Source: Candidatus Babelota bacterium (GTDB lineage Bacteria; Babelota; Babeliae; Babelales; Vermiphilaceae). From it: 64,000 nucleotides of DNA. Of this stretch, positions 51,284 to 57,919 are shown in pieces. Every line of letters begins with the position of its first letter. Position 1 is the first letter of the stretch. Under the pieces are notes generated by a model. The model ran no database searches, had not been told where the DNA came from, and was given only the letters and a program-made list of their open reading frames with translations. Where the stretch lies: NCBI GenBank assembly GCA_003963225.1, contig RXKB01000001.1, positions 1 to 64,000 on the forward strand. Direction: 5' to 3'. The position numbers and the translations under genes were made by a program.

Positions 51284-51348
51284 ACGCTCGTTGCCCGGAG
51301 CGTAAAACTCGCATCAAGTAATATACCCGTTTCCTGCCTCTTACCTCA
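51284..51348 (-). promoter_or_regulatory. GGTATATT promoter with leader hairpin
   Basis: Minus strand GGTATATTACTTGA (51327-51314); a -35 is weak (TGAGGT at 17 nt). The hairpin ACGCTC-CGGGCAAC-GAGCGT (51303-51284) begins about nine bases into the RNA. Confidence 0.6.
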
Positions 51349-51364
51349 CCGGGGGGAGGGGAGG

Positions 51365-51396
51365 GCTAAAAAAAGCCTCCCCGTACAGGAGAGGCT
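51365..51396 (-). terminator. Minus-strand terminator after the HNH gene
   Basis: Minus-strand AGCCTCTCC-TGTACG-GGGAGGCT followed by TTTTTTT and AGCC, overlapping the stop of the HNH gene at 51396. Confidence 0.85.
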
Positions 51397-52001
51397 TAGT
51401 TCCGTATGAAGGCATCCCACTCGGGAAACCTGGGGTCCCTACGCAGTCTCACAGCCAGAGGCTTGGGCTTTGGGGCTCCCAGGGGAATACGCAGCTGCAG
51501 ACCCACCTCGTGAGGTGCCCGGTCGCCCTTCTTACGGTTGTAGGCGATACGGGTGAGGCCGCAGTTACTCCAGTCTGTCTTGCCACCCTTGGAGCGTGCC
51601 ACGACGTGGTCAATGTCGCAGTCGTCCCAGCTCAGTTCCTCAAGGGTGTACATATCCTTGCCCTTCTGCTTTTCCCAGAGGTTGCTCTTGGTCAGGTGAG
51701 GGCTTACAACCGGTACCCGGTCGTAGTCGGACAGCACAATGATTGAAGGGACACGGATCTGCTGCCGGGCTGTGGCAATAACCCGGTCGCCTTCCCTTGG
51801 AGGCAGGCTGACCCAGTCTTCCCAATGAACAGGTCCTACGATCTCATGGTTCTCGTCAATTTCCAAAGCAGTCGCCACCTTCATTGAAGGGTTCTTGCGA
51901 CGAGGCTTGGTGAGGAGAAAGAAAGCCCTTCGGACAGAGATCAGCCGCAAGGGTTGCATGATCCTGTTCAAAAGCAGGACCTTGTCATCGAGTATGTTCA
52001 T
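51396..52001 (-). CDS. HNH endonuclease-family protein
   Basis: A 201-residue protein like the common bacterial/phage HNH proteins: LLLNRIMQPLRLISVRRAFF at the start, PSIIVLSDYDRVPVV in the middle, and IDHVVARSKGGKTDWSNCGL with IAYNRKKGDRAPHEVGLQL as the HNH core (D-H, N, N-K). The usual zinc CxxC before the core is missing (SWDDCDIDH), so the fold may be metal-poor or changed. ATG 52001 overlaps the stop of the macro gene. Possible mobile or packaging-related nuclease. Confidence 0.75.
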   Translation of the reverse strand: MNILDDKVLLLNRIMQPLRLISVRRAFFLLTKPRRKNPSMKVATALEIDENHEIVGPVHWEDWVSLPPREGDRVIATARQQIRVPSIIVLSDYDRVPVVSPHLTKSNLWEKQKGKDMYTLEELSWDDCDIDHVVARSKGGKTDWSNCGLTRIAYNRKKGDRAPHEVGLQLRIPLGAPKPKPLAVRLRRDPRFPEWDAFIRN

Positions 52002-52456
52002 AGGATAGCTATGTAATTGTCATCCAGGAGCCCGTTCAGGATCGGCAGCACCTGTGTGTTCCAGTCTAACCCACCGTTTCCACAACCTACCTTCGGCAGG
52101 CAGATGGGCAGTGGTTGTACGCCGGCCATTGTACTGATGTCACGGACAATTGGCCAACACAACTTTAGGCTTTCCGTGCTGGCTCTGATCAGTGTGAGAT
52201 CCGACGGATCTCGCCAATGGTGTTTTGTGGGGAAGGAAATGACACGTTCCTGCGGACACAGTATCGGCACGTTTCCGTGCTGTCTGACTTTCTGACCAAG
52301 GGTTCGGCGCAGCCCCGGAAAACGCTCCACGGCTTCCAAGGCCACGCCTCTCCCCATGATCAGAAGACCATCGGCATTTACGATGCCGTTGGTTGTAACA
52401 CAGACCCAGTGTCCACGGCCGTGGTATTCCCAGAGGTTACCCTGTTGAATCTGCAT
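51998..52456 (-). CDS. Macro-domain-like protein
   Basis: A 152-residue protein. MQIQQGNLWEYHGRGHWVCV, ...NGIVNADGLLIMGRGVALEA, and LPKVGCGNGGLDWNTQVLPI are the ADP-ribose-binding landmarks of phage-type macro domains (GxGxA/GG and LPxxGxGxGGL). Macro domains bind or remove ADP-ribose, so it might counter host ADP-ribosylation or salvage ADP-ribose phosphate; this is inference. ATG 52456 has GAGG nine bases upstream. It overlaps the upstream gene by 79 bases. Confidence 0.7.
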   Translation of the reverse strand: MQIQQGNLWEYHGRGHWVCVTTNGIVNADGLLIMGRGVALEAVERFPGLRRTLGQKVRQHGNVPILCPQERVISFPTKHHWRDPSDLTLIRASTESLKLCWPIVRDISTMAGVQPLPICLPKVGCGNGGLDWNTQVLPILNGLLDDNYIAIL

Positions 52457-52662
52457 GGACCGTCCTCGATCCACTGCACGATGGTGACGCCTGAGCGGTG
52501 GTTACGGAGCAGCATTTTCTTTGCCGGATCCATGCCCCGCTCTTTCATCCGCGCATCGCGCGTGGGGATGTCCCGGGCCTCCTCGACCGTGAGGTCAACG
52601 TATTTGGGAGTCCAGAACCGCTGGTTGGGGATCTTCTGCCGTCTATTCGACGGCTGCGCCAT
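52378..52662 (-). CDS. Hypothetical protein
   Basis: A 94-residue basic protein (MAQPSNRRQKIPNQRFWTPK at the start) with LTVEEARDIPTRDARMKERG in the middle. The last ~25 residues overlap the macro gene in another frame. Not recognised. Start ATG 52662 lies inside the end of the next gene upstream (20-base overlap). Confidence 0.55.
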   Translation of the reverse strand: MAQPSNRRQKIPNQRFWTPKYVDLTVEEARDIPTRDARMKERGMDPAKKMLLRNHRSGVTIVQWIEDGPCRFNRVTSGNTTAVDTGSVLQPTAS

Positions 52663-52873
52663 TTGTGTCGACAAAGTGTTGGATGTAACGGACATTGTTC
52701 AACACCATGCGGGCCTTCGCCATTCCCATGGAGAATGGATACCGTCCGCCTGGGTTCAGAAGGATAGTAGGCTTGCCCTGGTAATCACTGATCACAGGGA
52801 TGGAAGATTCAGACATCGGCTGCTGGGCCGGGGTACCATTTTCAGAAATATCGGTGCGAGTAACTTCAGACAT
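52643..52873 (-). CDS. Hypothetical protein
   Basis: A 76-residue protein (MSEVTRTDISENGTPAQQPM at the start) with a Ser/Pro-rich N-terminus and a helix at the end; not recognised. It starts the minus-strand unit running to the 51.37 kb terminator and is divergent from the zinc-HNH gene at 52.92 kb. No clear minus promoter was found in the 46-base gap. Confidence 0.55.
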   Translation of the reverse strand: MSEVTRTDISENGTPAQQPMSESSIPVISDYQGKPTILLNPGGRYPFSMGMAKARMVLNNVRYIQHFVDTNGAAVE

Positions 52874-52883
52874 GTGAGAGTAG

Positions 52884-52912
52884 TTGACTCGAACTTGCAA
52901 CCTAGCTAAGAT
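52884..52912 (+). promoter_or_regulatory. Leaderless-type promoter for the zinc-HNH gene
   Basis: TTGACT (52884-52889), 17-base spacer, TAAGAT (52907-52912), then seven bases to ATG 52920. Confidence 0.65.
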
Positions 52913-52919
52913 AGCTTTT

Positions 52920-53426
52920 ATGCAAGTTCGAAATTATTGCTTGGTTTGTGAAGCAGAAACCAAGAATCCGAAATTTTGTTCATCATCCTGTGCTGCTTCA
53001 TTTAATAACCGGCATAAACCCAAAAGGACAAAGAAGCAAACCTCCTGTCGAACCTGTGGTAGTCCTCTAACCGTTTCTCGCAACAAGTATTGTTCTCCGG
53101 CCTGTGATCCAACAAAAAGAGATTGGAGCAAGACAACGATAGCAGAAATACAAGCCGAAGCGCGGTATCAAGGGAGCGCACAAATCCGAAGAATGGCCCG
53201 TAAGCTTTGGCAAGAGCAAAACCCTAAGCCTGTATGCTTTTGCTGCGGATATACTCAGCATGTGGAGGTATGCCATATCAAGAGCATCGCCTCGTTCGAT
53301 GCAGCTGCCACAGTGGCAGAAGTAAACGCCCCATCAAACTTGGTAGGGCTGTGCCCAAACCACCATTGGGAATTCGACCGTGGATTACTGCGCCTACCAG
53401 GACTCGAACCTGGACCTATAGTTTAG
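52920..53426 (+). CDS. HNH endonuclease with two zinc-type Cys knuckles
   Basis: A 168-residue protein. Two N-terminal knuckles, NYCLVCEAETKNPKFCSSSC and SCRTCGSPLTVSRNKYCSPAC, are followed by the HNH core CFCCGYTQHVEVCHIKSI...LVGLCPNHHWEFDRG. It is likely a DNA-binding nuclease, perhaps a homing type. ATG 52920 follows the -10 box by seven bases. The last ~12 residues (LRLPGLEPGPIV) are encoded by the antisense of a tRNA-Arg gene, suggesting that the original C-terminus was replaced when the tRNA array joined. Confidence 0.75.
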   Translation: MQVRNYCLVCEAETKNPKFCSSSCAASFNNRHKPKRTKKQTSCRTCGSPLTVSRNKYCSPACDPTKRDWSKTTIAEIQAEARYQGSAQIRRMARKLWQEQNPKPVCFCCGYTQHVEVCHIKSIASFDAAATVAEVNAPSNLVGLCPNHHWEFDRGLLRLPGLEPGPIV

Positions 53427-53461
53427 GAAACAGTCATGCTATCCAATTACACCATAGGCGC
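53389..53461 (-). tRNA. tRNA-Arg(CCT)
   Basis: Perfect 7-bp acceptor GCGCCTA/TAGGCGC, T-arm CCAGG-TTCGAGT-CCTGG, anticodon loop TTCCTAA. Two of five anticodon-stem pairs mismatch. CCA is not encoded. It overlaps the end of the zinc-HNH gene on the other strand. Confidence 0.75.
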
Positions 53462-53473
53462 GTTCGATCAACT

Positions 53474-54304
53474 CTACTTACTCAGGTCAGAGAACAAAAC
53501 CGGAGGAGCGTCGTCAAAGACAGCCTCCACCTTGTTCTCCACCTTTGCGAGTTCGTAAGGCCACTCGACAATGTCCGAGCGGAGCAGCTTGGTTCCTGGG
53601 GCCGGCCGGTGCTTCTCCGGAATCCTGGCAAGCTCGTCGGCAGTCAACTCACGCTCAACCTGTCGACGTCGGTAATAGGTTCCAGTCTTTGCCCACTTCG
53701 GATAGTCGGCCCAATTGATACCCTTCTGGAAGAGCATCTCCTGCTGCTCGCCTGAGCTTTTGCCGTGCAGTTCCTTGTCGGAATAGACCGCCTGGGCGGC
53801 TGACGACACACTGTTGCGCCGGGCATCCTTTTCACGCCACAGCAGCACGTTCACGGCTTCCCATTTGGTGGGCACCTGCCACACGCGACAGTCAAACGTG
53901 GCCAGCTTCCAAACCTTGTCGTCAATCTGCGACTGATGGTCCACCAGGTAGGTAAGCCACATCTTGTTGAATGCAGCAGTGGCGATGGAAGCCAGCACGG
54001 ACGTGAGCTTGTAGACCTTGCCGTCAAAGAACAGCTCCGACTTCGGATCGTCCTGATGCAGGATCAGGGAGATTTCGTCGGACTGCGTGTAACCCAGAAC
54101 AGCACCCGATTCACGGACAAGCTCCTTGGTGGTGTAGCGAAACATCTCGCTCAGCGAGCGGTCGAAGGGTTTCTCGAACCCCTTAGTAAATGTGTGGAAG
54201 GCACGGCCGTCGATACGGACGGCAACCGGAAGCATGGGAAGCAGCGTACGCTGGGTTTCCCTTGCCTCGTATTCCTTCATTCTGTCTCCGAATTCATCAC
54301 GCAT
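53474..54304 (-). CDS. Thg1-like 3'-5' polymerase (tRNA-His guanylyltransferase family)
   Basis: A 276-residue protein with the Thg1 catalytic blocks: VRIDGRAFHTFTKGFEKPFD (29-48, metal Asp32) and LGYTQSDEISLIL (70-82, metal Asp76/Glu77), followed by a KDARRNSVSSAAQ segment where Thg1 has its HINN motif. Thg1-like proteins add nucleotides in the reverse direction to tRNA 5' ends: G-1 on tRNA-His or repair of incomplete 5' ends. It opens a region with 14 tRNA genes, including tRNA-His, so those tRNAs are natural substrates (inference). ATG 54304. Confidence 0.85.
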   Translation of the reverse strand: MRDEFGDRMKEYEARETQRTLLPMLPVAVRIDGRAFHTFTKGFEKPFDRSLSEMFRYTTKELVRESGAVLGYTQSDEISLILHQDDPKSELFFDGKVYKLTSVLASIATAAFNKMWLTYLVDHQSQIDDKVWKLATFDCRVWQVPTKWEAVNVLLWREKDARRNSVSSAAQAVYSDKELHGKSSGEQQEMLFQKGINWADYPKWAKTGTYYRRRQVERELTADELARIPEKHRPAPGTKLLRSDIVEWPYELAKVENKVEAVFDDAPPVLFSDLSK

Positions 54305-54339
54305 AAAGAAAAAGCCTGTGCTGTTGCACAGGCGTGAAA

Positions 54340-54442
54340 TGGTGCCCTCGGCAGGACTCGAACCCGCATACTCGCGCTTATCTAGCGCGTGCTTTCGCCC
54401 GGGAATAAGCCGGGAGCTTTAACCAATTGAAGCTACGAGGGC
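54340..54442 (-). tRNA. Enlarged tRNA of uncertain identity, two candidate anticodon arms
   Basis: Acceptor GCCCTCG/CGAGGGC, D-arm GCTT...AAGC, T-arm GCGGG-TTCGAGT-CCTGC and encoded CCA are all good. Between D- and T-arm there are two strong hairpins: CCCGG-CTTATTC-CCGGG (anticodon TAT if used) and CGCGC-TAGATAA-GCGCG (GAT if used, but lacking U33). Either it has a large variable arm or an extra ~27-base stem-loop. Confidence 0.6.
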
Positions 54443-54658
54443 TTACTTGGCTGCATTCGTCCAGACCTGGCTCACAACCGTTCCATCAGGGTAGATGTAG
54501 TGGACGTGATCCGGGTCATTCTTGGGAACTTTTACAGGCGCAGTTTTTGCGACTGGTGTATGTTCTTTGGACGCAGGCGCCTTGACAGCGGAACAACCCA
54601 GCCCGATGGCTGCGGCAATCGCCACAAGTGCGCTAATAGTCTTGATCGAGGTTTTCAT
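54443..54658 (-). CDS. Small secreted or lipoprotein-like protein
   Basis: A 71-residue protein with an N-terminal hydrophobic export signal (TISALVAIAAAIGLGC) ending in a Cys that could be lipidated, though the residues before it are not a canonical lipobox. The mature part is Lys/Pro-rich and ends YIYPDGTVVSQVWTNAAK. ATG 54658; an upstream extension would run through a tRNA and is rejected. It sits between two tRNA genes, touching the first (stop at 54443). Confidence 0.6.
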   Translation of the reverse strand: MKTSIKTISALVAIAAAIGLGCSAVKAPASKEHTPVAKTAPVKVPKNDPDHVHYIYPDGTVVSQVWTNAAK

Positions 54659-54667
54659 AACCGAAAT

Positions 54668-54757
54668 TGGCGGATGGAGAGGGATTCGAACCCTCACCGG
54701 CATGGTGACCGGACAGCTTAGCAGGCTGTTCTAGCACTCCAACTCTAGCGCCCATCC
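54668..54757 (-). tRNA. tRNA-Ser(GCT)
   Basis: Class II tRNA: acceptor GGATGGG/TCCATCC, anticodon stem ACAGC/GCTGT with loop CTGCTAA, long variable arm, T-arm GAGGG-TTCGAAT-CCCTC, G73 and encoded CCA. Confidence 0.9.
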
Positions 54758-54969
54758 ATAAAAAGTCTAACAGCTGCGGTGTATTTGACAAGATCTTTCT
54801 GTGCGACCGCCTTCACTCCTCCTGCAGGGATCTCTGAAGCAAGAAAGAAATAGCAGCACTTGGTGTCAGGACAATACACAGCCACTGAATCGTACCACGC
54901 CTTATCAGCAACTTTAACGTGATTGCCAAGGTTATTTTTGTAAACGGTTTTCAGAGAAACCTGAAGCAC
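54745..54969 (-). pseudogene. PD-(D/E)XK endonuclease-like remnant
   Basis: The 74-residue frame (GTG 54969) has VLQVSLKTVYKNNLG, like the QVKT strand of PD-(D/E)XK endonucleases linked to introns, and VAVYCPDTKCCYFF, like their following strand. The usual 50-60 N-terminal residues are absent: upstream the frame overlaps another gene and has no good start. Its stop is inside the tRNA-Ser gene. It looks like a broken homing-type nuclease, but a short functional gene is possible. Confidence 0.4.
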
Positions 54970-54976
54970 ACCGTCT

Positions 54977-55240
54977 TTATCGAGCTTCCGATGTTTCTCC
55001 TTCAGCAGGCGGTATTTGCTTTGCCTGCCAAGCCTCGTATTTCTTGAGGGCCGATTCCAGTTCCTTCATAAGCCATCTTATGGTGTCGGCACCATGAAAG
55101 ACGGCCGCCATGGGAACTGCTTTCCCTTCTGGTGTAATACCTTGAAGGGAAATTAGATCCTTACCATTTTCCCCGGCGCCCGGCTCAAGCTTGAGCAAAT
55201 AGGCGCGACCGTTCTCAGTTGTTGCCGAGTGAAGGATCAT
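54977..55240 (-). CDS. Small hypothetical protein
   Basis: An 87-residue protein (MILHSATTENGRAYLLKLEP at the start) with a helical C-terminus (LMKELESALKKYEAWQAK). Not recognised. ATG 55240 is directly after the CCA end of tRNA-Ser(GGA); the frame open further upstream passes through that tRNA and is rejected. Confidence 0.6.
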   Translation of the reverse strand: MILHSATTENGRAYLLKLEPGAGENGKDLISLQGITPEGKAVPMAAVFHGADTIRWLMKELESALKKYEAWQAKQIPPAEGETSEAR

Positions 55241-55243
55241 AAA

Positions 55244-55339
55244 TGGAGGATGGGGTGGGATTCGAACCCACAGTACCCTGGTAACCCAGCGTACGCCTGC
55301 TTTCCAAGCAGGTGCGATAAGCCGTTCCGCCACCCATCC
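55244..55339 (-). tRNA. tRNA-Ser(GGA)
   Basis: Class II: acceptor GGATGGG/CCCATCC, anticodon stem CCTGC/GCAGG with loop TTGGAAA, long variable arm, T-arm GTGGG-TTCGAAT-CCCAC, encoded CCA after an unusual T73. Confidence 0.9.
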
Positions 55340-55346
55340 GTTGAAA

Positions 55347-55658
55347 TCACGTTTCGAGATGAATCCTGATCTTACAGGGGTTTGTTACCCCGACCCGTTG
55401 AATACGGATCACCAATTCATTCGTTGTTTCATCCACCGTCTGCTCGGTGGTGAAAGTGAACCCAGTCAAGCGTTCCGTAATAGCAGACATCACTGTCTGG
55501 AACACTGCGGCCTCTTCCTGCTCTTTTCGTCCTGCACTCATTGGCGCTTCTTCTTGGTTTTGACGAAAGAAGTCAGGATCACAAATATGGCAATGCTGGT
55601 AAACCTCGCATTGACACATAGGCGATCCGTCCTCACGACGCTCGATTGTTTCAGCCAT
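55347..55658 (-). CDS. Hypothetical protein with N-terminal Cys/His motif
   Basis: A 103-residue protein. PMCQCEVYQHCHICDP (about 13-28) is a compact CxC...CHxC motif that could bind zinc; the rest is helical then beta-rich. It fills the space between tRNA-Ser(GGA) and tRNA-Arg(TCT). ATG 55658. Not recognised. Confidence 0.55.
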   Translation of the reverse strand: MAETIERREDGSPMCQCEVYQHCHICDPDFFRQNQEEAPMSAGRKEQEEAAVFQTVMSAITERLTGFTFTTEQTVDETTNELVIRIQRVGVTNPCKIRIHLET

Positions 55659-55677
55659 AGTTGATGTTGATTGAAAA

Positions 55678-55756
55678 TGGTACCCATGGCAGGAGTCGAA
55701 CCTGCAACCCTCTCCTTAGAACGGAGTGGCTCTTGTTCCAATTGAGCTACATGGGT
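55678..55756 (-). tRNA. tRNA-Arg(TCT)
   Basis: Acceptor ACCCATG/CATGGGT, D-arm GCTC/GAGC, anticodon loop GTTCTAA, T-arm GCAGG-TTCGACT-CCTGC, A73 and encoded CCA. Confidence 0.9.
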
Positions 55757-55762
55757 AATAAA

Positions 55763-55839
55763 TGGTGCTGACGGGAGGACTCGAACCTCCAACACCTTGT
55801 CCCTCAAACAAAGGCCTCTTCCAATTGGGCTACGTCAGC
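55763..55839 (-). tRNA. tRNA with Leu-type anticodon GAG
   Basis: Acceptor GCTGACG/CGTCAGC, anticodon stem TTTGT/ACAAG, loop TTGAGGG, T-arm GGAGG-TTCGAGT-CCTCC, encoded ACCA. It lacks the long variable arm expected of tRNA-Leu, so charging is uncertain. Confidence 0.75.
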
Positions 55840-56054
55840 TATAGTAGCCTTTTGCCTCTCAACTCCCTCTTTATGTCATCGAGGTTGTATGGGGCTCCTC
55901 CAGTGGCTAGCCATGCTATGAATTGATCAATGACGAATTGTCTATCTTCTTCTTTCTTCATGACAAACGGGTTTCCCCATTTACCAGGACGACCGATATA
56001 GACATCATCAGGACCAAGGACCATTCCTTTTCGGTATCGACCAACTGTGGTCAT
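55839..56054 (-). CDS. DUF4326-like protein, truncated at a tRNA
   Basis: A 71-residue protein with the DUF4326 signature VYIGRPGKWGNPFVM and ends ELRGKRLL. In full-length relatives LRGK is followed by a Cys-rich C-terminal strand (CWCxPxxCH); here the stop codon overlaps the first base of tRNA gene 55763-55839, so this part is lost. The ATG at 56054 follows a TACTTT hexamer by four bases. Function of the family is unknown to me; a nucleotide- or ADP-ribose-related role has been suggested by its shape, without proof here. Confidence 0.65.
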   Translation of the reverse strand: MTTVGRYRKGMVLGPDDVYIGRPGKWGNPFVMKKEEDRQFVIDQFIAWLATGGAPYNLDDIKRELRGKRLL

Positions 56055-56150
56055 AGTGAAAGTATTGCAGCGTGGCTGTCAGGGGTTCCTCCCGTAGGTT
56101 TAGCTTACCCGACGATTCTCGTGCCTTTACCGTGCGCACGCTGCAAAAAG

Positions 56151-56234
56151 TGGCGGACATGGAGGGACTCGAACCCCCAGTTTCAGCTCCAATTACGGAT
56201 CCGACGTTCCGAAGACGTGGCCGGCTACATGTCC
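56151..56234 (-). tRNA. tRNA-like, anticodon TCG (Arg), minimal D-arm
   Basis: Perfect acceptor GGACATG/CATGTCC, T-arm GGGGG-TTCGAGT-CCCTC, G73 and encoded CCA. A hairpin ACGT-CTTCGGA-ACGT gives anticodon TCG. Only six bases (GCCGGC) are left for the D-arm, and 24 bases lie between anticodon and T-arms. It may be degenerate or unusually built. Confidence 0.6.
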
Positions 56235-56239
56235 AAAAG

Positions 56240-56324
56240 TGCGTGTGGCAGGACTTGAACCTGCACGGGGTGTGAACCCACCAGACCCTGAATCTGGCGC
56301 GGCTGCCAATTACGCCACACACGC
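56240..56324 (-). tRNA. tRNA-Leu(CAG)
   Basis: Acceptor GCGTGTG/CACACGC, anticodon stem CCAGA/TCTGG with loop TTCAGGG, class II variable arm, T-arm GCAGG-TTCAAGT-CCTGC. No encoded CCA. Confidence 0.88.
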
Positions 56325-56329
56325 GGTAA

Positions 56330-57385
56330 TCATTTCTTCTTGCCCTTTTTCTTGGGCTTGGGTTGCTCCCAATTACGGGCGACAGTCTGCTCGGCCAACC
56401 GACAATACTCTACCGTAGATGAGCTTCTGCCTTCATAATCCTCGTGAGCCGGTGCGTTGTGTTTCCTGAACATCTGTTCGACCTTGGTCAAACTCACCCT
56501 GTCTTTCGGATTTTGCTTGTTGTGCTGTTTCAGCAGCTTGAGCATATCCTTCAGCTGGTGCTCGTAATGGAACCTGCGCTTGAGCAGCCATAGCGTCGCC
56601 AGCACACGTTCTTCCGTGGAGAGCTTTTGCTTCGGTTGGATTTTCTTTGCCCAGTAGTCGTGCAGCTCGTCCAACCCGTGAACACCAATGCCTACGGAAT
56701 GATGCAGCCCACCCTGGCGCCAAATCTTGACGACCGTGTCTTCGGGGTCAATGCGCTGATACACCGCACGGTTGGCAATCTGATGCGTGTACCAAGCTTC
56801 GCGAACCCTTGAGTCCGTCGTGAAGATGTTGAAACAGGCACCAAGAATGTTGGCCACCAAACTGGCAAGTTCTTCACCCTGTTGAGCGAAGTCGTCTCGG
56901 TATCGGTTGAGTGCGTAACGAATGTTTTCACAGTCTTGGTAGATCGCGTACACATCCGCCAGTTCCGGCGCGTTTCGTCTCAGAATGCCTTCCAGCTCCG
57001 GGTGGTAGTTGCATTGATAGTCGCACAAGTCCATGCGCTCCAACTGCTTCTTACGCTCATCACTTTCCGGCAACGCTTCAACCTCCTTGCGTCGTTCTTC
57101 GGCCATCTCCTCAAGTGAATCCTTTACACCTCGGCTACGGTTGCCACATATGGCAATGCTGAACAACGTTGGTTTGTCCATCACTTCGTTGGTATCCCCG
57201 GAACCAAGCAACCAAAACAACCCATTACCTGAGCTACCCAGGAACGCCGGCCATAGGTTTTCCAGAAGCTTTACGAGTTCATCGTAATCGTAGGTTCTTC
57301 TCAGTCGCTTGAGCCGGTCCGCCTGTGTCATTCTCCACAGACTAAAATAGATCTTCTCAAGACGTTCTTCGTTAGAGAGGCCCAT
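56330..57385 (-). CDS. Hypothetical protein with Lys-rich C-terminus
   Basis: A 351-residue mostly helical protein that I do not recognise. It has a Gly-rich loop near 50 (FLGSSGNGLFWLLGSG), a long charged helix at about 90-120, YQRIDPEDTVVKIWRQGG in the middle and a basic tail (PKPKKKGKKK). It is the last gene of a tight four-gene minus unit (58401 to 56330), overlapping the preceding gene by 14 bases. A nucleic-acid-binding role is possible from the basic tail. Confidence 0.65.
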   Translation of the reverse strand: MGLSNEERLEKIYFSLWRMTQADRLKRLRRTYDYDELVKLLENLWPAFLGSSGNGLFWLLGSGDTNEVMDKPTLFSIAICGNRSRGVKDSLEEMAEERRKEVEALPESDERKKQLERMDLCDYQCNYHPELEGILRRNAPELADVYAIYQDCENIRYALNRYRDDFAQQGEELASLVANILGACFNIFTTDSRVREAWYTHQIANRAVYQRIDPEDTVVKIWRQGGLHHSVGIGVHGLDELHDYWAKKIQPKQKLSTEERVLATLWLLKRRFHYEHQLKDMLKLLKQHNKQNPKDRVSLTKVEQMFRKHNAPAHEDYEGRSSSTVEYCRLAEQTVARNWEQPKPKKKGKKK

Positions 57386-57557
57386 GATTGGACTCCTTGG
57401 TTACAGGGATGACCGGTTGACACGACGGGCACAGGCACTCGTCATGTGTAAGAAGTAACTGAAGGTTGTATTTCTTGATCGGCGCCTTGCACCGAACGCA
57501 AATAACCTTTCGGATCGCGACATGGCTGTAGTCGCCATACGTTACGTGTGTGCTCAT
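57372..57557 (-). CDS. Small zinc-ribbon protein
   Basis: A 61-residue protein with CVRCKAPI and CLCPSC (about 20-45), a CxxC...CxxC zinc ribbon. ATG 57557 overlaps the preceding gene's end by four bases; its own end overlaps the next start. Small zinc ribbons of this sort are common in large phages; function unknown. Confidence 0.65.
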   Translation of the reverse strand: MSTHVTYGDYSHVAIRKVICVRCKAPIKKYNLQLLLTHDECLCPSCQPVIPVTKESNHGPL

Positions 57558-57919
57558 ATCGCTTCGACGATCTTCTCCATTTCTCGGATCAATGCTGTGT
57601 CGGGCCATAGAAATTGCGGGAATTTTGGGGCAGCCTTTTTAACGGCGGCTGCGCAGTGGGCAGCTTCCTGTTCTGGCGTTGGCGCAGTTCCCATTTTGGT
57701 GATTACGCAGGCCTCGCAGTACCCCAGGATTTGAAACTTGAACTTGTACCAAGGATGAGAAAAGGTCTCTGCTTTGCCGTTACAAACAGTGCAGATACCG
57801 TCATCGTGGAAAATCGGATAGCCGTGCTCGTCCCGCTTCCATTCCGTACGCTCAGGGCACTTCGGAATGTGCATTTTCCAGTACGGTGGCGTCGGCTCTA
57901 CTTTTGCAGGTTTTTTCAT
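57554..57919 (-). CDS. Hypothetical Cys-containing protein
   Basis: A 121-residue protein starting MKKPAKVEPTPPYWKMHIPK, with CTVCNGKAETFSH and a later GYCEACV, which may form a zinc site, and a helical C-terminus. ATG 57919 overlaps the stop of the preceding gene (ATGA). Not recognised. Confidence 0.6.
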   Translation of the reverse strand: MKKPAKVEPTPPYWKMHIPKCPERTEWKRDEHGYPIFHDDGICTVCNGKAETFSHPWYKFKFQILGYCEACVITKMGTAPTPEQEAAHCAAAVKKAAPKFPQFLWPDTALIREMEKIVEAI

